Shown here one piece after another: positions 53,927 to 62,936 of a stretch of DNA of 64,000 bases. The first letter of the stretch is position 1; each line of letters starts with the position of its first letter. The notes under the pieces were generated by a model that ran no database searches, had not been told where the DNA came from, and worked only from the letters and a program-made list of their open reading frames with translations. The translations under genes and the position numbers were made by a program. This stretch comes from CAYNZP01 sp964401835 (lineage in GTDB: Bacteria > Planctomycetota > Phycisphaerae > SM23-33), in assembly GCA_964401835.1 (NCBI GenBank), contig CAYNZP010000005.1, positions 124,001 through 188,000 of the forward strand, given 5' to 3'.

Positions 53927-54307
53927 ATGTCCAGTGAAAGATTGCAGGTTTACAAGTGTGAGATTTGCGGAATCATAGTCGAACTGCTCGAAGGCGGCGC
54001 AGGCGAGTGCGTCTGTTGCGGCGAGGCGATGACATTATTGCCCGAGAAGACCGCAGCCGAAGAGGGCAAGGAAAAACACGTTCCGGTAGTCGAAGCTGCA
54101 GAAGGCACGGTAACCGTAAAAGTCGGCAGCATTGAGCACCCGATGGAAGAAAAGCACTTCATCCAGTGGATTGAGGTTATCTCGGACGGCAAGGCCTACC
54201 GCGAATTCCTCAAGCCTGGCCAGGAGCCCAAGGCGACTTTCAAGGTCGAAGGTAACGACCTGGTTGTCAGGGAACTGTGCAACCTTCACGGCCTGTGGAA
54301 GTCCTGA
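53927..54307 (+). CDS. dfx: Desulfoferrodoxin (superoxide reductase)
   Basis: Reduces superoxide to peroxide without making oxygen, typical of anaerobes. The 126 aa have an N-terminal desulforedoxin-type iron site (YKCEICG and CVCCGEAM) and the C-terminal superoxide reductase site (SIEHPMEEKHFIQWIEV, with the ExxH iron ligands, and CNLHGLWKS). The classic two-iron-site form. Confidence 0.96.
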   Translation: MSSERLQVYKCEICGIIVELLEGGAGECVCCGEAMTLLPEKTAAEEGKEKHVPVVEAAEGTVTVKVGSIEHPMEEKHFIQWIEVISDGKAYREFLKPGQEPKATFKVEGNDLVVRELCNLHGLWKS

Positions 54308-54473
54308 CAAAGTTGCTACAAACTTATTGTTTGTAGCTCGCTGGGTAACAGGCCTAGAATTTAATGTACGAGCCCCTTTTTCGGGCCTGTAAAGTTATTT
54401 GTTAAGTGACATTGCACAAATGGCTTGGTAAATTACCGGCCAGCGAGTGATACAACTTGAAAGGATTTCGGAA

Positions 54474-54992
54474 ATGTTAAAAAAGAAAATCGAAACTGCT
54501 TTAAATAAGCAAATCGTGGCTGAATTTTACTCTTCTTACCTGTACCTTTCCATGGAAGCCTACTTTGATTCGATCAACCTCAAAGGCATGGCCAGTTGGA
54601 TGCATGTGCAGGCATTGGAAGAGACGACCCACGCGATGAAAATCTTCAATTTCATCAACGAACGTGGTGGCAGGGTTACGTTGGGCGCTATCGAAAAACC
54701 GCCGGTAAACTGGAAATCTCCGCTTGCGGTATTTGAAAATTCTTATAAGCACGAGCAGATGGTCACCGGCCTGATTAACAATCTGGCGGACCTGGCCGTA
54801 GCCGAAAAAGACCACGCCTCGCAAATCTTCCTGCAATGGTTCGTAACCGAGCAGGTCGAAGAAGAAGCTTCTGCCCAAGAGGTAGTCCAAAAGCTTAAAC
54901 TTCTTGGTGACAATCCACCGGCGCTGCTGATGCTCGATAACGAACTCGCCGCCAGAGTATTTGTGCCCCCGGCAACGGAGTCGGAAGCCTAA
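54474..54992 (+). CDS. ftn: Ferritin
   Basis: Iron-storage protein with a 24-mer cage in the family. The 172-aa four-helix bundle keeps diiron ligands: Glu in EFYSSYLYLSMEAYF, Glu and His in ALEETTHAMKIFNF, and EQVEEEASA. The hydrophilic C-terminus matches bacterial FtnA. ATG 54474 is chosen for AAAGGA 8 nt upstream. It would limit free iron when oxygen enters, matching the neighbours. Confidence 0.94.
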   Translation: MLKKKIETALNKQIVAEFYSSYLYLSMEAYFDSINLKGMASWMHVQALEETTHAMKIFNFINERGGRVTLGAIEKPPVNWKSPLAVFENSYKHEQMVTGLINNLADLAVAEKDHASQIFLQWFVTEQVEEEASAQEVVQKLKLLGDNPPALLMLDNELAARVFVPPATESEA

Positions 54993-55120
54993 TAGCAGAA
55001 AGTAGCAAAAAAAGCCTTCAGGCGTTAAAATCCTACAAGCCGTGAGTGGAATGGCGGGAAAATGCGTGAATCCCGTTTCCATTTGCGGCTTGTTGAACTT
55101 AACGGCTCTGAGGATAAGCA

Positions 55121-56317
55121 ATGAAAGATGTGTTCAAAGCGATAGAGGTTACGGACAAGGTTTACTGGGTGGGCGCCATCGACTGGCCTGTGCGGAACTT
55201 CCATGGATACGCCACCCACCTGGGCACGACGTATAACGCTTTTTTGATACTGGCTGACAAGATCACACTTGTCGATACGGTAAGGGCTCCTTTCAAAGAC
55301 GAGATGCTGGCCCGCTGCAGCTCGATAGTTGATCTAGAAAAAATTGACTACATAATCTCCAACCATGCAGAACCGGACCATTCCGGCTGTCTGGTCGAGG
55401 CGATTGAAAAGATCAAGCCGGAGAAAGTCTTCGCTTCTGTCATGGGGGTAAATGCCCTCAAAGCGCATTATCACATAACAGACCAGCTTACCCCGATAGA
55501 AGACGGGCAGACGTTAAGCCTGGGCGATCTCAACGTCTCATTTTTAGAGACGCGGATGGTTCACTGGCCCGACAGCATGTTCAGCTATCTACACGAAGAA
55601 CAGCTCCTTTTCAGTCAGGACGGCTTTGGCATGCACTTGGCCACATATGAACGTTTCGACGATGAAATAAACCCTGTAACGCTCGAGCATGAGGCTGCCA
55701 AGTATTTCGCGAACATATTGATGCCATTGTCGAACTTTATCATAAAGACGCTGGATAAAATCAGCGGCCTCGGCTGGAAGTTCAGCATAATCGCCCCCGA
55801 CCACGGCCCCATCTGGCGGAAAGATATCAACGGCATAATCGAAAAATACGCGCGATGGGCAAAGCAGCATCGCGGCAACAAGGCAGTGGTACTATACGAC
55901 ACCATGTGGAGCAGTACCGAGCTCATGGCTCGGGCTATTGGCGAAGGCCTGGCCTCTGGCGGCACGAACACAAAATTGATGCCAATGGGCGGCTCGCATC
56001 GGTCGGACATTGCGACGGAACTGCTGGATGCCGGAGCATTGATTGTCGGAGCCCCCACTATCAATAACGAGATTTTCCCGACGTTGGCTGACGCGCTTTA
56101 CTACATCAAGGGACTGCGGCCGAAGAATCTTATCGGCACTACGTTCGGCTCGTTCGGCTGGGGTGGACAGGCACCAAAGAATCTTAGGGCGATGCTCGAA
56201 GAAATGGGCGTAGAGATAGCTGTCGAACCGCTGAGAATAAAATACGTTCCTGACGCCGCCTCGCTAAAAAAGTGTTACGACCTCGGCGCAGCCATGTCGA
56301 AAAAACTCAGCGGCTAA
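55121..56317 (+). CDS. FprA-type flavodiiron protein
   Basis: Reduces oxygen to water or nitric oxide to nitrous oxide. The 398 aa have an N-terminal metallo-beta-lactamase-like diiron domain (~1-250: ISNHAEPDHSGCLVEAI with the ligand set, DGFGMH, IAPDHGPIW) and a C-terminal flavodoxin domain (~260-395: LYDTMWSSTELMARAIGEG, GAPTINNEIFPTLADALYYI). No fused rubredoxin domain; electrons would come from a separate donor, perhaps the ferredoxin at 56321-56509. Confidence 0.95.
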   Translation: MKDVFKAIEVTDKVYWVGAIDWPVRNFHGYATHLGTTYNAFLILADKITLVDTVRAPFKDEMLARCSSIVDLEKIDYIISNHAEPDHSGCLVEAIEKIKPEKVFASVMGVNALKAHYHITDQLTPIEDGQTLSLGDLNVSFLETRMVHWPDSMFSYLHEEQLLFSQDGFGMHLATYERFDDEINPVTLEHEAAKYFANILMPLSNFIIKTLDKISGLGWKFSIIAPDHGPIWRKDINGIIEKYARWAKQHRGNKAVVLYDTMWSSTELMARAIGEGLASGGTNTKLMPMGGSHRSDIATELLDAGALIVGAPTINNEIFPTLADALYYIKGLRPKNLIGTTFGSFGWGGQAPKNLRAMLEEMGVEIAVEPLRIKYVPDAASLKKCYDLGAAMSKKLSG

Positions 56318-56320
56318 TCA

Positions 56321-56509
56321 CTATTCTTCGATCGCAATCGCTTCGACGGGGCATTCGTCAGCTGCCTGTTGAGCTTCCCGCTCACAATCTTCTGGAACTG
56401 TATCAATGATGGTTATTGCGACATCGCCCTGCATCTGGAAAACTTCGGGGCAGGTCTCGCAACAAAGCTCGCAGCCTGTGCATAATTCCGCATCGACAAT
56501 CGCTTTCAT
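56321..56509 (-). CDS. 4Fe-4S ferredoxin
   Basis: 62-aa single-domain ferredoxin. The cluster pattern is CTGCELCCETCPEVF with a later CPVEAIAIEE, the usual CxxCxxxxxCP plus C-terminal Cys arrangement of one-cluster ferredoxins. GGAG lies upstream of ATG 56509. It is convergent with the flavodiiron protein (3 nt apart) and could supply it. It follows tRNA-Phe by about 53 nt on the same strand. Confidence 0.93.
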   Translation of the reverse strand: MKAIVDAELCTGCELCCETCPEVFQMQGDVAITIIDTVPEDCEREAQQAADECPVEAIAIEE

Positions 56510-56562
56510 GGTCCATCTCCCCATAAATTGACTTTTGAAAAACCCGATTAATCGAAATGAAA

Positions 56563-56635
56563 TGGGCAGGGGCGGAATTGAACCGCCGACACCGTGATTT
56601 TCAGTCACGTGCTCTACCAACTGAGCTACCTACCC
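56563..56635 (-). tRNA. tRNA-Phe (anticodon GAA)
   Basis: Complete 73-nt cloverleaf. Acceptor GGGTAGG pairs with CCTGCCC, D stem GCTC with GAGC, anticodon stem CGTGA with TCACG around loop CTGAAAA (anticodon GAA), T stem GGCGG with CCGCC around TTCAATT. Discriminator is A; no CCA is encoded. Confidence 0.97.
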
Positions 56636-56680
56636 GACAATCGCTCTATCTCAGGTGAGCGAGGCAAAACGAGAAACAAT

Positions 56681-56708
56681 ACTTTAATGCTGTCTGGCCC
56701 GCTGTCAA
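56681..56708 (-). promoter_or_regulatory. Promoter of tRNA-Phe
   Basis: Minus strand TTGACA (56703-56708), 16-nt spacer, TAAAGT (56681-56686); predicted start ~56674, about 40 nt before the tRNA. It may also drive the ferredoxin gene. Confidence 0.65.
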
Positions 56709-56737
56709 GCGTTACCAGCGGAACCTTGAATATTTTA

Positions 56738-59172
56738 TCACTTTTCAGCCATCAACAACTGAAAACCAAGCCTTCTTTTAATATTCTCGTAACCGAACCA
56801 TTCCTTCCTGATCTGCCAGGAACGGATCTGGTTGAGGGCAGAAATCATATCCAGCCGTTGACTTTCGAATTCGCCAATAACAGCCGGTGAAAAGGCTTCG
56901 CGCTGCAAAACTAGGACTTCCTTTTTGGCCGGTAATGAAATCGCTACGACTGGCGACTTTTCGTCATCGTATGGCGGCTCGACATCTTCGGGAACAAGCG
57001 AGAACGCTGTATTAACAAATTCCTCTTGAAGCACTTGCCAAGGGATTTCCACCTTTTCAACTTGGGCAATAGCGAAATCAATCGGCTTTGAAAGAAGCCG
57101 AATCAGCATAGCCTCGGCAGGACTCCTTCCACTATAAAGTGCCATGTAATAAGGCTGCTGCCAAGGAGCGACGACGGCCTTCCTCGAAAACTCGCCCGTT
57201 GTGAAAGTTTCCAGATTGGCCTGCTTGGCTGCATCTTCAAGACTGGTCTGCCGGGCATCTACGAGCAGTTCATCTGCCTTCTTGCGGGCCAGTTCAAATG
57301 CCGATTTAATTTTCAAATCTTCGACGACCTGCAGGCGAATTTCATCGTTCATACTCTCAGGTGCGTGCACAGCTACCGCATCGACAAGTCGCCACTGCAG
57401 CATTCCGGCATTGTCGCCTGAAACCTGCATCCGCATGCCATCTTCACCCTTTTTCATGATTGAGCTGCGGCCAGTGTTTTGCACCAGTTCAGCGGCACTG
57501 AAAGCCACTCTCGCAAGCGGCATGTTGGCGGAACTGTAACTTTGACCTAAAACCGCATCACCAGCCAGTTCGTTGGCATCGACAAGTTGCGTCGAGTAGA
57601 AATAAATCGGGAACAACCCATCAATCGAAAAATCGTCTGGGAACAACACGCCTTCGAGACCACGGCATCTTGCCCATTTAATATTGGGCTGCTTGACCTG
57701 CTGCGATATTTTCTCCAAGGCCTCTGCCAGCGTAAGGTCGGCGGCCTTTAGTGTTACCCGAACCTCGGCAGAGAGTTCGTCCTTGTCCTGTTTGCCCCAC
57801 GGGAAACAAATCGCATCCAAACCCGCAGCTTTGGCTAATACAGCTACCGCCTCGCGGAGGGGTTTTTTGTCTATATCTATTTCGCCAATAATCTTCCGTG
57901 CCAAAATTTCTTCAGCCCCGATGCGCATCTGGCTGTTTGTCCATTTATATGCACCAAGACCGCTTTCTATGCCCTTTTCCGGATACTCTTGCAACAGGGC
58001 CTCTACCCTGCCGCTGAGCATATCCAGTACCGAACTTACCGCTTCAGCGGTCAGCTTTTCTATAATCTGAGACTTAGCCTCGGTGAATGTCATCTGCTCT
58101 GTACGATACTCTGTCGGCTGGGTTTCCGGTTGGTCTTCTTCATCAGCCGGCTTGGCTGGTTCGATCGGAATCTTCTTTACGAATTCTTCCTTATTCTTTC
58201 GATAGTAGCGGCGTATCTCCTCGCTGGACGGTACAGCTATCCTTTCGACCGGAACCTTTTTTATAAGCAGATAATCGATTTTTACCCGGCTTGGTTGCAT
58301 ATAACCAAAACCGAAAGAAGCCACATTTGTAACAGTTCCTGGAATTACATTTCTAAACGTGCCGAATTGTATCGCGATTTCCTCTTCTGTGGGTTCAGCT
58401 ACACCTTCGAGATAATCTTCAGCCGAAACCGTCAGCACCCTCAAGCCTATCTTCTCATTAAGATCATGAAACAGATGCTTTAACTGCGGCTCGGAAGCAG
58501 GAGCATCCACCTGGGATGTGGCGTAAGCCTTGTTAACCGCAAGCCAACGGGCGACAACACCGCGAATATAACTCTCCGACTTTTTGTGCACACTTGTTAG
58601 CTGTGATATCTTTGCCTCATAGCTGGCCCCGGCGAGGCCTATCCGAGCAAAGAATTTATCGATATCATCTTTGCTGATATCGACCTCCTGCGTCTGGACC
58701 TCTTGAAGCAACAGCGCATAAGTTAATTCAGCCTGGCTGTTCGGTGAATAGATGAGTGTCAGGTATTCCAGGTCCGTAGGCCAGATTTGGAATTGCGCAA
58801 GCCGCCTCACATCTCCCACGCCAAGAAACTCCAACATCTTAATATCTTTATCAGCTGCCCAGACCTGGCCTATCTGGAGATCGCCGGCGGACGACATACC
58901 AACTTTCCTCTCAGCCGGCTTGGGGGCGAAAAGCATGTTAAAACCCTGAAAACCGATCAAAAAGNNNNNNNNNNNNNNNNNNNNNNNNNNNNNNNNNNNN
59001 NNNNNNNNNNNNNNNNNNNNNNNNNNNNNNNNNNNNNNNNNNNNNNNNNNNNNNNNNNNNNNNNGGCGAAAAGCATGTTAAAACCCTGAAAACCGATCAA
59101 AAAGCTGACCATCAGGACGGCCATTATTATTACCACCATCTTCTGGCGTTTTCTGAAAAAAGCGAAAGCCAT
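56738..59172 (-). CDS. PpiD-like membrane-anchored foldase with STN-like segment, split by assembly gap
   Basis: Predicted inner-membrane anchored periplasmic protein, 764 aa if the gap is removed. It opens with a short cytoplasmic segment and one membrane helix (MVVIIMAVLMVSFLIGF) and continues in a SurA/PpiD-type N-terminal helical region (~80-260), as in PpiD. Where PpiD has a parvulin domain, residues ~384-454 instead read IDIDKKPLREAVAVLAKAAG and VTLKAADLTLAEALEKI, resembling secretin/TonB STN domains. The C-terminal region (~560-764) is again PpiD-like. AGGAG precedes ATG 59172. The 100 N at 58965-59064 interrupts the coding frame but is flanked by identical 40-base copies, so the gene is probably intact. 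Confidence 0.75.
58925..59104. other. Scaffold gap of 100 N with duplicated 40-base flanks
   Basis: Bases 58965-59064 are N. The 40 bases before (58925-58964) and the 40 bases after (59065-59104) are identical. Collapsing the two copies gives one continuous reading frame through the membrane helix of the PpiD-like gene, so this looks like two contigs overlapping by 40 bases that were joined with a default gap. Confidence 0.93.
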
Positions 59173-59288
59173 ATTAGCTCCTGTTTAAAACTTTCAGCAA
59201 TCCACTGAAAGCCTCTGTCATAAGTTCATACAATTCAAGGCGTAAATATTAGGGTATTTGACAGGATTTGCAAGGTTATCACGGGCTC

Positions 59289-60749
59289 TCAACCTTTTAT
59301 TACACCCATGGGCCTGAGGCGCGCAACTTTCCTGGACAATCCGGCAGAGGCGACACATTCGACGACAGCGTCAATATCCTTATATGCAGCGGGCTGTTCC
59401 TCGGCCAGGCCTGTCCTTCCTCGTGCCCGGGCTATGATACCGGCATCGGCCAGTTCCTTGTCAATTCGCCTGCCCTTTGCCCTGCGGATTGCTTCGTGAC
59501 GGCTTAAAACGCGCCCGGCACCGTGACAGGTGCTGCCGAAACTTTCTTTCATCGCCCCTTCGGTTCCCAAAAGCACATAGCTTGCAGTGCCCATATCGCC
59601 GGGTATCAGAACCGGCTGGCCAAGTTTACGATACTTTTCAACGAGTTCAGGATGGCCCGGCCCAAACGCCCGGGTGGCGCCCTTGCGATGTACGCAGAGC
59701 TTACGCTGCTTTCCATCTATCTCGTATGTCTCAATTTTCGCAATGTTATGGGCGACATCGTAAATCTGGCTTAGCCCAAGTGACTGTTCGGACTCGCCAA
59801 AAAACCTGCTCAACGTGCGTCGAAGCTGGGTAGCGAGCAACTGGCGATTGCACCATGCGAAATTCGCAGCCGATCGCATCGCCCCGATGTATCTCTGACC
59901 TTCCGGGCTATTGACCGGCGCACAAACAAGCTGACGGTCCGGCAGTTCAATGCCGTATTTCTGCGGCGCGGAACGAAGCTGTTTGATGTAATCTTCGCAG
60001 ACCTGATGGCCCAGGCCGCGTGAACCGGTATGAATCATGAACGTTACCTGACCCAGGCTCAGACCGAGTTGGGCAGCGGCTGCATCATCATAAATCTGAT
60101 CCACAACCTGAACTTCCATAAAATGATTACCGCTTCCCATCGTTCCGCACTGGTCATCTCCGCGATGGCAAGCAGTTGGGCTTACTCCCTGAGGGTCTGC
60201 ATCGGGCAGACAGCCTTTGGATTCAGTTGCGTCAATGTCTGCCTGGCTGGCCAGACCTTGCGAGAGAAGGTGCTTTGCACCGGAAGCAAATATTTTTTGA
60301 AGCTCCTTGGCAGTAAATTTAAAAGGCCCGCCTACACCTACCCCCAGAGGGATATCGCGGAACAGTTGGTCCACGAGCGTTTTTATCCGTGGGCGAACAT
60401 TGTCGGCTGAAAGATTGCTGCGAAGCAGACGAACGCCGCAGTTTATATCATAACCCACCCCGCCGGGCGAAATAACGCCACCGGCATCGATATCCGTAGC
60501 TGCAACGCCGCCAATACAGAAACCGTAGCCCCAATGAATATCCGGCATGGCAAAAGACGCCCTTACAATACCCGGCAGCATTGCGACATTGGCAACCTGC
60601 ACCAGACCGCCCCCTGAGAGGACTTCGCTGATGAGATCGCAATTAGAGAAAATAACGCCATCGACGCGCATACCCGGATAGCTTTGCCGTGGAATCCGCC
60701 AGCGGTTCTCGTCTATCTGCTCAATTTTTCCTGTAAACTCTCTTCCCAT
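59289..60749 (-). CDS. rtcB: RtcB family RNA ligase
   Basis: GTP- and Mn-dependent ligase joining 2',3'-cyclic phosphate (or 3'-phosphate) to 5'-OH RNA ends in RNA repair. The 486-aa protein keeps metal-site motifs YDINCGVRLL, GTMGSGNHFMEVQ and HTGSRGLGHQ, the guanylylation-region SFGSTCHGAGRVLSRHEAIR and the EQPAAYKDIDAVVE end. It starts 11 nt after archease, its activator, so the pair is an operon. No toxin or RNA 3'-cyclase (rtcA) is adjacent. Confidence 0.95.
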   Translation of the reverse strand: MGREFTGKIEQIDENRWRIPRQSYPGMRVDGVIFSNCDLISEVLSGGGLVQVANVAMLPGIVRASFAMPDIHWGYGFCIGGVAATDIDAGGVISPGGVGYDINCGVRLLRSNLSADNVRPRIKTLVDQLFRDIPLGVGVGGPFKFTAKELQKIFASGAKHLLSQGLASQADIDATESKGCLPDADPQGVSPTACHRGDDQCGTMGSGNHFMEVQVVDQIYDDAAAAQLGLSLGQVTFMIHTGSRGLGHQVCEDYIKQLRSAPQKYGIELPDRQLVCAPVNSPEGQRYIGAMRSAANFAWCNRQLLATQLRRTLSRFFGESEQSLGLSQIYDVAHNIAKIETYEIDGKQRKLCVHRKGATRAFGPGHPELVEKYRKLGQPVLIPGDMGTASYVLLGTEGAMKESFGSTCHGAGRVLSRHEAIRRAKGRRIDKELADAGIIARARGRTGLAEEQPAAYKDIDAVVECVASAGLSRKVARLRPMGVIKG

Positions 60750-60760
60750 TACAGATGCCT

Positions 60761-61177
60761 TTATATGTCAAGGATAACACGCCCTATCCAGATATCACCC
60801 TCCCTGCGGACCTCAAGCTGATGATAGGTTACAGCCTTTACCTCGATAGCAATCTCGTGTTTTTCCGGCTTGTATGGCTCGCCATAAACGGTGGCGACAA
60901 CCTTGTTTTCGTCTATCTGGCCGACACTAACTCGCGAAAGGCATAATTTCTCTACCTGAATCACACGCAAAACCTGCGAGAGAAAATCAACAGCCAATGC
61001 CTCAACATCCTCGGACTCAGTCGATACCTCTACAGAGTTCTTTTCTTCCACAGTATCTCTATCGCATATAAAGTTTCCCAGACCTTCAGCAAGGGCCTCG
61101 AAGAGCTCTTCCAAACTGTTGGCACTGGCAGCCAGGCCGACGTCGGCAGTATGCTCAAATGTGTGGCAGTTCTTCAT
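60761..61177 (-). CDS. Archease, RtcB activator
   Basis: 138-aa archease. It helps RtcB complete guanylylation and turn over, allowing multiple turnovers. Recognised by HTFEHTADVGLAASANSLEELFEALAEGL and the C-terminal LEVRREGDIWIGRVILDI with the conserved acidic ends. It is the upstream gene of the rtcB operon. Upstream, 61178-61419 shows only an AT-rich inverted repeat (ATATAC/GTATAT) and no gene. Confidence 0.94.
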   Translation of the reverse strand: MKNCHTFEHTADVGLAASANSLEELFEALAEGLGNFICDRDTVEEKNSVEVSTESEDVEALAVDFLSQVLRVIQVEKLCLSRVSVGQIDENKVVATVYGEPYKPEKHEIAIEVKAVTYHQLEVRREGDIWIGRVILDI

Positions 61178-61419
61178 CCCAATTCAATTCTACGCTCCAG
61201 AAACGCCGAAGAAACGCATTGTTCAGCAATCCTTGCTTTAAAGTTATCAATATACTAGTCTGTCTGGTATATGGATACCTTACGGAAAGTTCTCGAGATA
61301 GCGTCATATGTTGTCCTTCCACTTGCCTGGGGCCTGGCTGTAAATGCGGTTTTTGGGAGGTTCCGAAAAAACCGAGCCGAAAACAATAACTCAACCCAGT
61401 AGGCTCCATATCCATTTTT

Positions 61420-62556
61420 ATGGCGAGACGAAAGGGCAAATCCGAGCGACGAATCAAAAACTGGCACCAGCGGTACCGCGCCGGTGATGAAATCGAAGAT
61501 ATTCGATCCAGGCACCAGCGACTTTCATCGCCAGGCGTCAAGCTTCCGCCCCGCGACCTCTCTGCCGGCCAGGAAAATCTCGACGATCTGCCACGCATCG
61601 AAGGCATGGTTGTCGGCTTGTTTCCCGGCGGAGTGATGGTCAGCTCGCAAAGCGAAGAACTCCTCTGCGGAATCGCCGGAACTTTCCGGGCCCCTGATGG
61701 CGCCAGCGCCCTTGCGGTCGGAGATAATGTTACCGTCGCAGTCACTCGCGACGAGCACGCCAGCGAAACTGCCCAGGAAGACAAGGACCGTAGCGACGGC
61801 ATGATACTCACGCGGCAGGATCGCAACACTGTTCTTTCCCGACCGCAACCGAGGTCAGACAAGAAACGGGACGAACACTCCACCGAAACTTTTGAAAAGG
61901 TCATAGCCGCGAACATGGACCTGCTTGTCATCGTCGCTTCGACCCACCAACCGCCATTTCGACACGGGCTCATCGACCGCTTTTTGATTATCGCTGAACG
62001 CGGCGGCCTCAAGTCACTTCTGGCAATAAACAAAATCGACCTAGGCAAACCCGATAAACAGACATTGAAAGATTTCAAAGACCTCGGTGTCGACATCATC
62101 ACATGCTCAGCCTCCGCGGGCAAAAATATAACAAAACTCAAAAAGCTACTCACCGGCCAAAAAGCCATACTTGCTGGTGCCTCCGGTGTTGGCAAAAGCA
62201 CGCTCATAAACGCAATTATCCCCGACGCCGAAGCAGCCACGCGTGAAGTTCGCACCAGCGACCAGCGAGGCCGACATACCACATCAGCCGCTGTAGTCTA
62301 TCCCCTGCCGGATGGCGGAATGATTGTAGACACGCCCGGCCTGCGGGAACTCGGCCTGCATATGGATACCGTCGAAGTCGGCTGGTACTTCCCCGAATTT
62401 GAACAGTTCGCCGACAAGTGCAAATTCAACAATTGCACTCACACCCACGAACCGGACTGTGCGGTGATAGCCGCGGTTGAGGAAGGAAAAATCCTGCCGC
62501 GACGCTACAACAGTTATCTGCGTATCCTCGAAACTCTCGAAAACAACAAAGCCTAA
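61420..62556 (+). CDS. rsgA: Small-subunit biogenesis GTPase RsgA
   Basis: Late-stage 30S maturation GTPase. The 378-aa protein has an N-terminal OB domain (~60-150: IEGMVVGLFPGGVMV), a circularly permuted GTPase domain in the order G4 INKID, G1 GASGVGKST, G3 DTPGLRE (~165-330), and a C-terminal zinc motif CKFNNCTHTHEPDC (~335-350). The extra ~55 basic residues at the N-terminus (RRKGKSERRIKNWHQRYRAG) are rather long. No ribosome-binding site is obvious. Divergent from archease, convergent with the pterin dehydratase (4-nt overlap). Confidence 0.95.
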   Translation: MARRKGKSERRIKNWHQRYRAGDEIEDIRSRHQRLSSPGVKLPPRDLSAGQENLDDLPRIEGMVVGLFPGGVMVSSQSEELLCGIAGTFRAPDGASALAVGDNVTVAVTRDEHASETAQEDKDRSDGMILTRQDRNTVLSRPQPRSDKKRDEHSTETFEKVIAANMDLLVIVASTHQPPFRHGLIDRFLIIAERGGLKSLLAINKIDLGKPDKQTLKDFKDLGVDIITCSASAGKNITKLKKLLTGQKAILAGASGVGKSTLINAIIPDAEAATREVRTSDQRGRHTTSAAVVYPLPDGGMIVDTPGLRELGLHMDTVEVGWYFPEFEQFADKCKFNNCTHTHEPDCAVIAAVEEGKILPRRYNSYLRILETLENNKA

Positions 62557-62891
62557 ACTTCCGGGCCGATTTCATCAATCCTGGCAGCCAGGATAAAGTC
62601 GCTTTCGGTCAGGCCATCGATCTTATGCGTCCAGGTCTCGATTGTCACTTTACCCCATGTGAAGTGAATCAATGGATGATGGCCCTGCTGCTCGGCAACT
62701 TCGCCGACCTTATTTACAAAGTCCAATGCCTGCGCGAAGTTTTTGAATTTCCACGTCTTGGCAATGTGATGGGCGTCAACTACCTCCCAGCCTTCGACCT
62801 GCCCGGCAAGTGCTGCCAGGTCCTCGCCGGCCAGCGGTTGGGCACCAGCCATACATGGCACGCATTTTTTGTCAGACAGTTTGCATTCCAT
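62553..62891 (-). CDS. 4a-hydroxytetrahydrobiopterin dehydratase (PCD/DCoH-like)
   Basis: Recycles tetrahydrobiopterin after aromatic amino acid hydroxylases. The 112-aa protein has WEVVDAHHIAKTWKFKNFAQALDFVNKVGEVAEQQGHHPLIHFTWGKV with the catalytic-type HH and the KVTIETWTHKIDGLTESDFILAA end, typical of PCD. It starts with a Cys-rich segment (CKLSDKKCVPC). No phenylalanine hydroxylase is in the window, so the substrate role is open; molybdopterin-linked relatives exist. Confidence 0.9.
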   Translation of the reverse strand: MECKLSDKKCVPCMAGAQPLAGEDLAALAGQVEGWEVVDAHHIAKTWKFKNFAQALDFVNKVGEVAEQQGHHPLIHFTWGKVTIETWTHKIDGLTESDFILAARIDEIGPEV

Positions 62892-62936
62892 AAACCACCC
62901 CTTTAATAAAACCGATATGCAACTGGATAATTATAC

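Noticed and set aside
54308..54400. Hairpins after desulfoferrodoxin (GCTACAAAC/GTTTGTAGC and GCCC/GGGC) as a terminator
   Set aside because: The first stem has no T-tract and the second has T residues only in the loop, so it does not meet the intrinsic terminator pattern; a regulatory hairpin remains possible.
58925..59172. A broken or pseudogene PpiD with two start regions
   Set aside because: The apparent break is a scaffold gap with duplicated 40-base flanks; once collapsed, the reading frame is continuous from 59172 to 56738.
61155..62282. A 375-codon minus-strand frame over rsgA
   Set aside because: It lies opposite rsgA, which has complete GTPase motifs; the antisense product shows Ser/Arg-rich low-complexity sequence and no domain.
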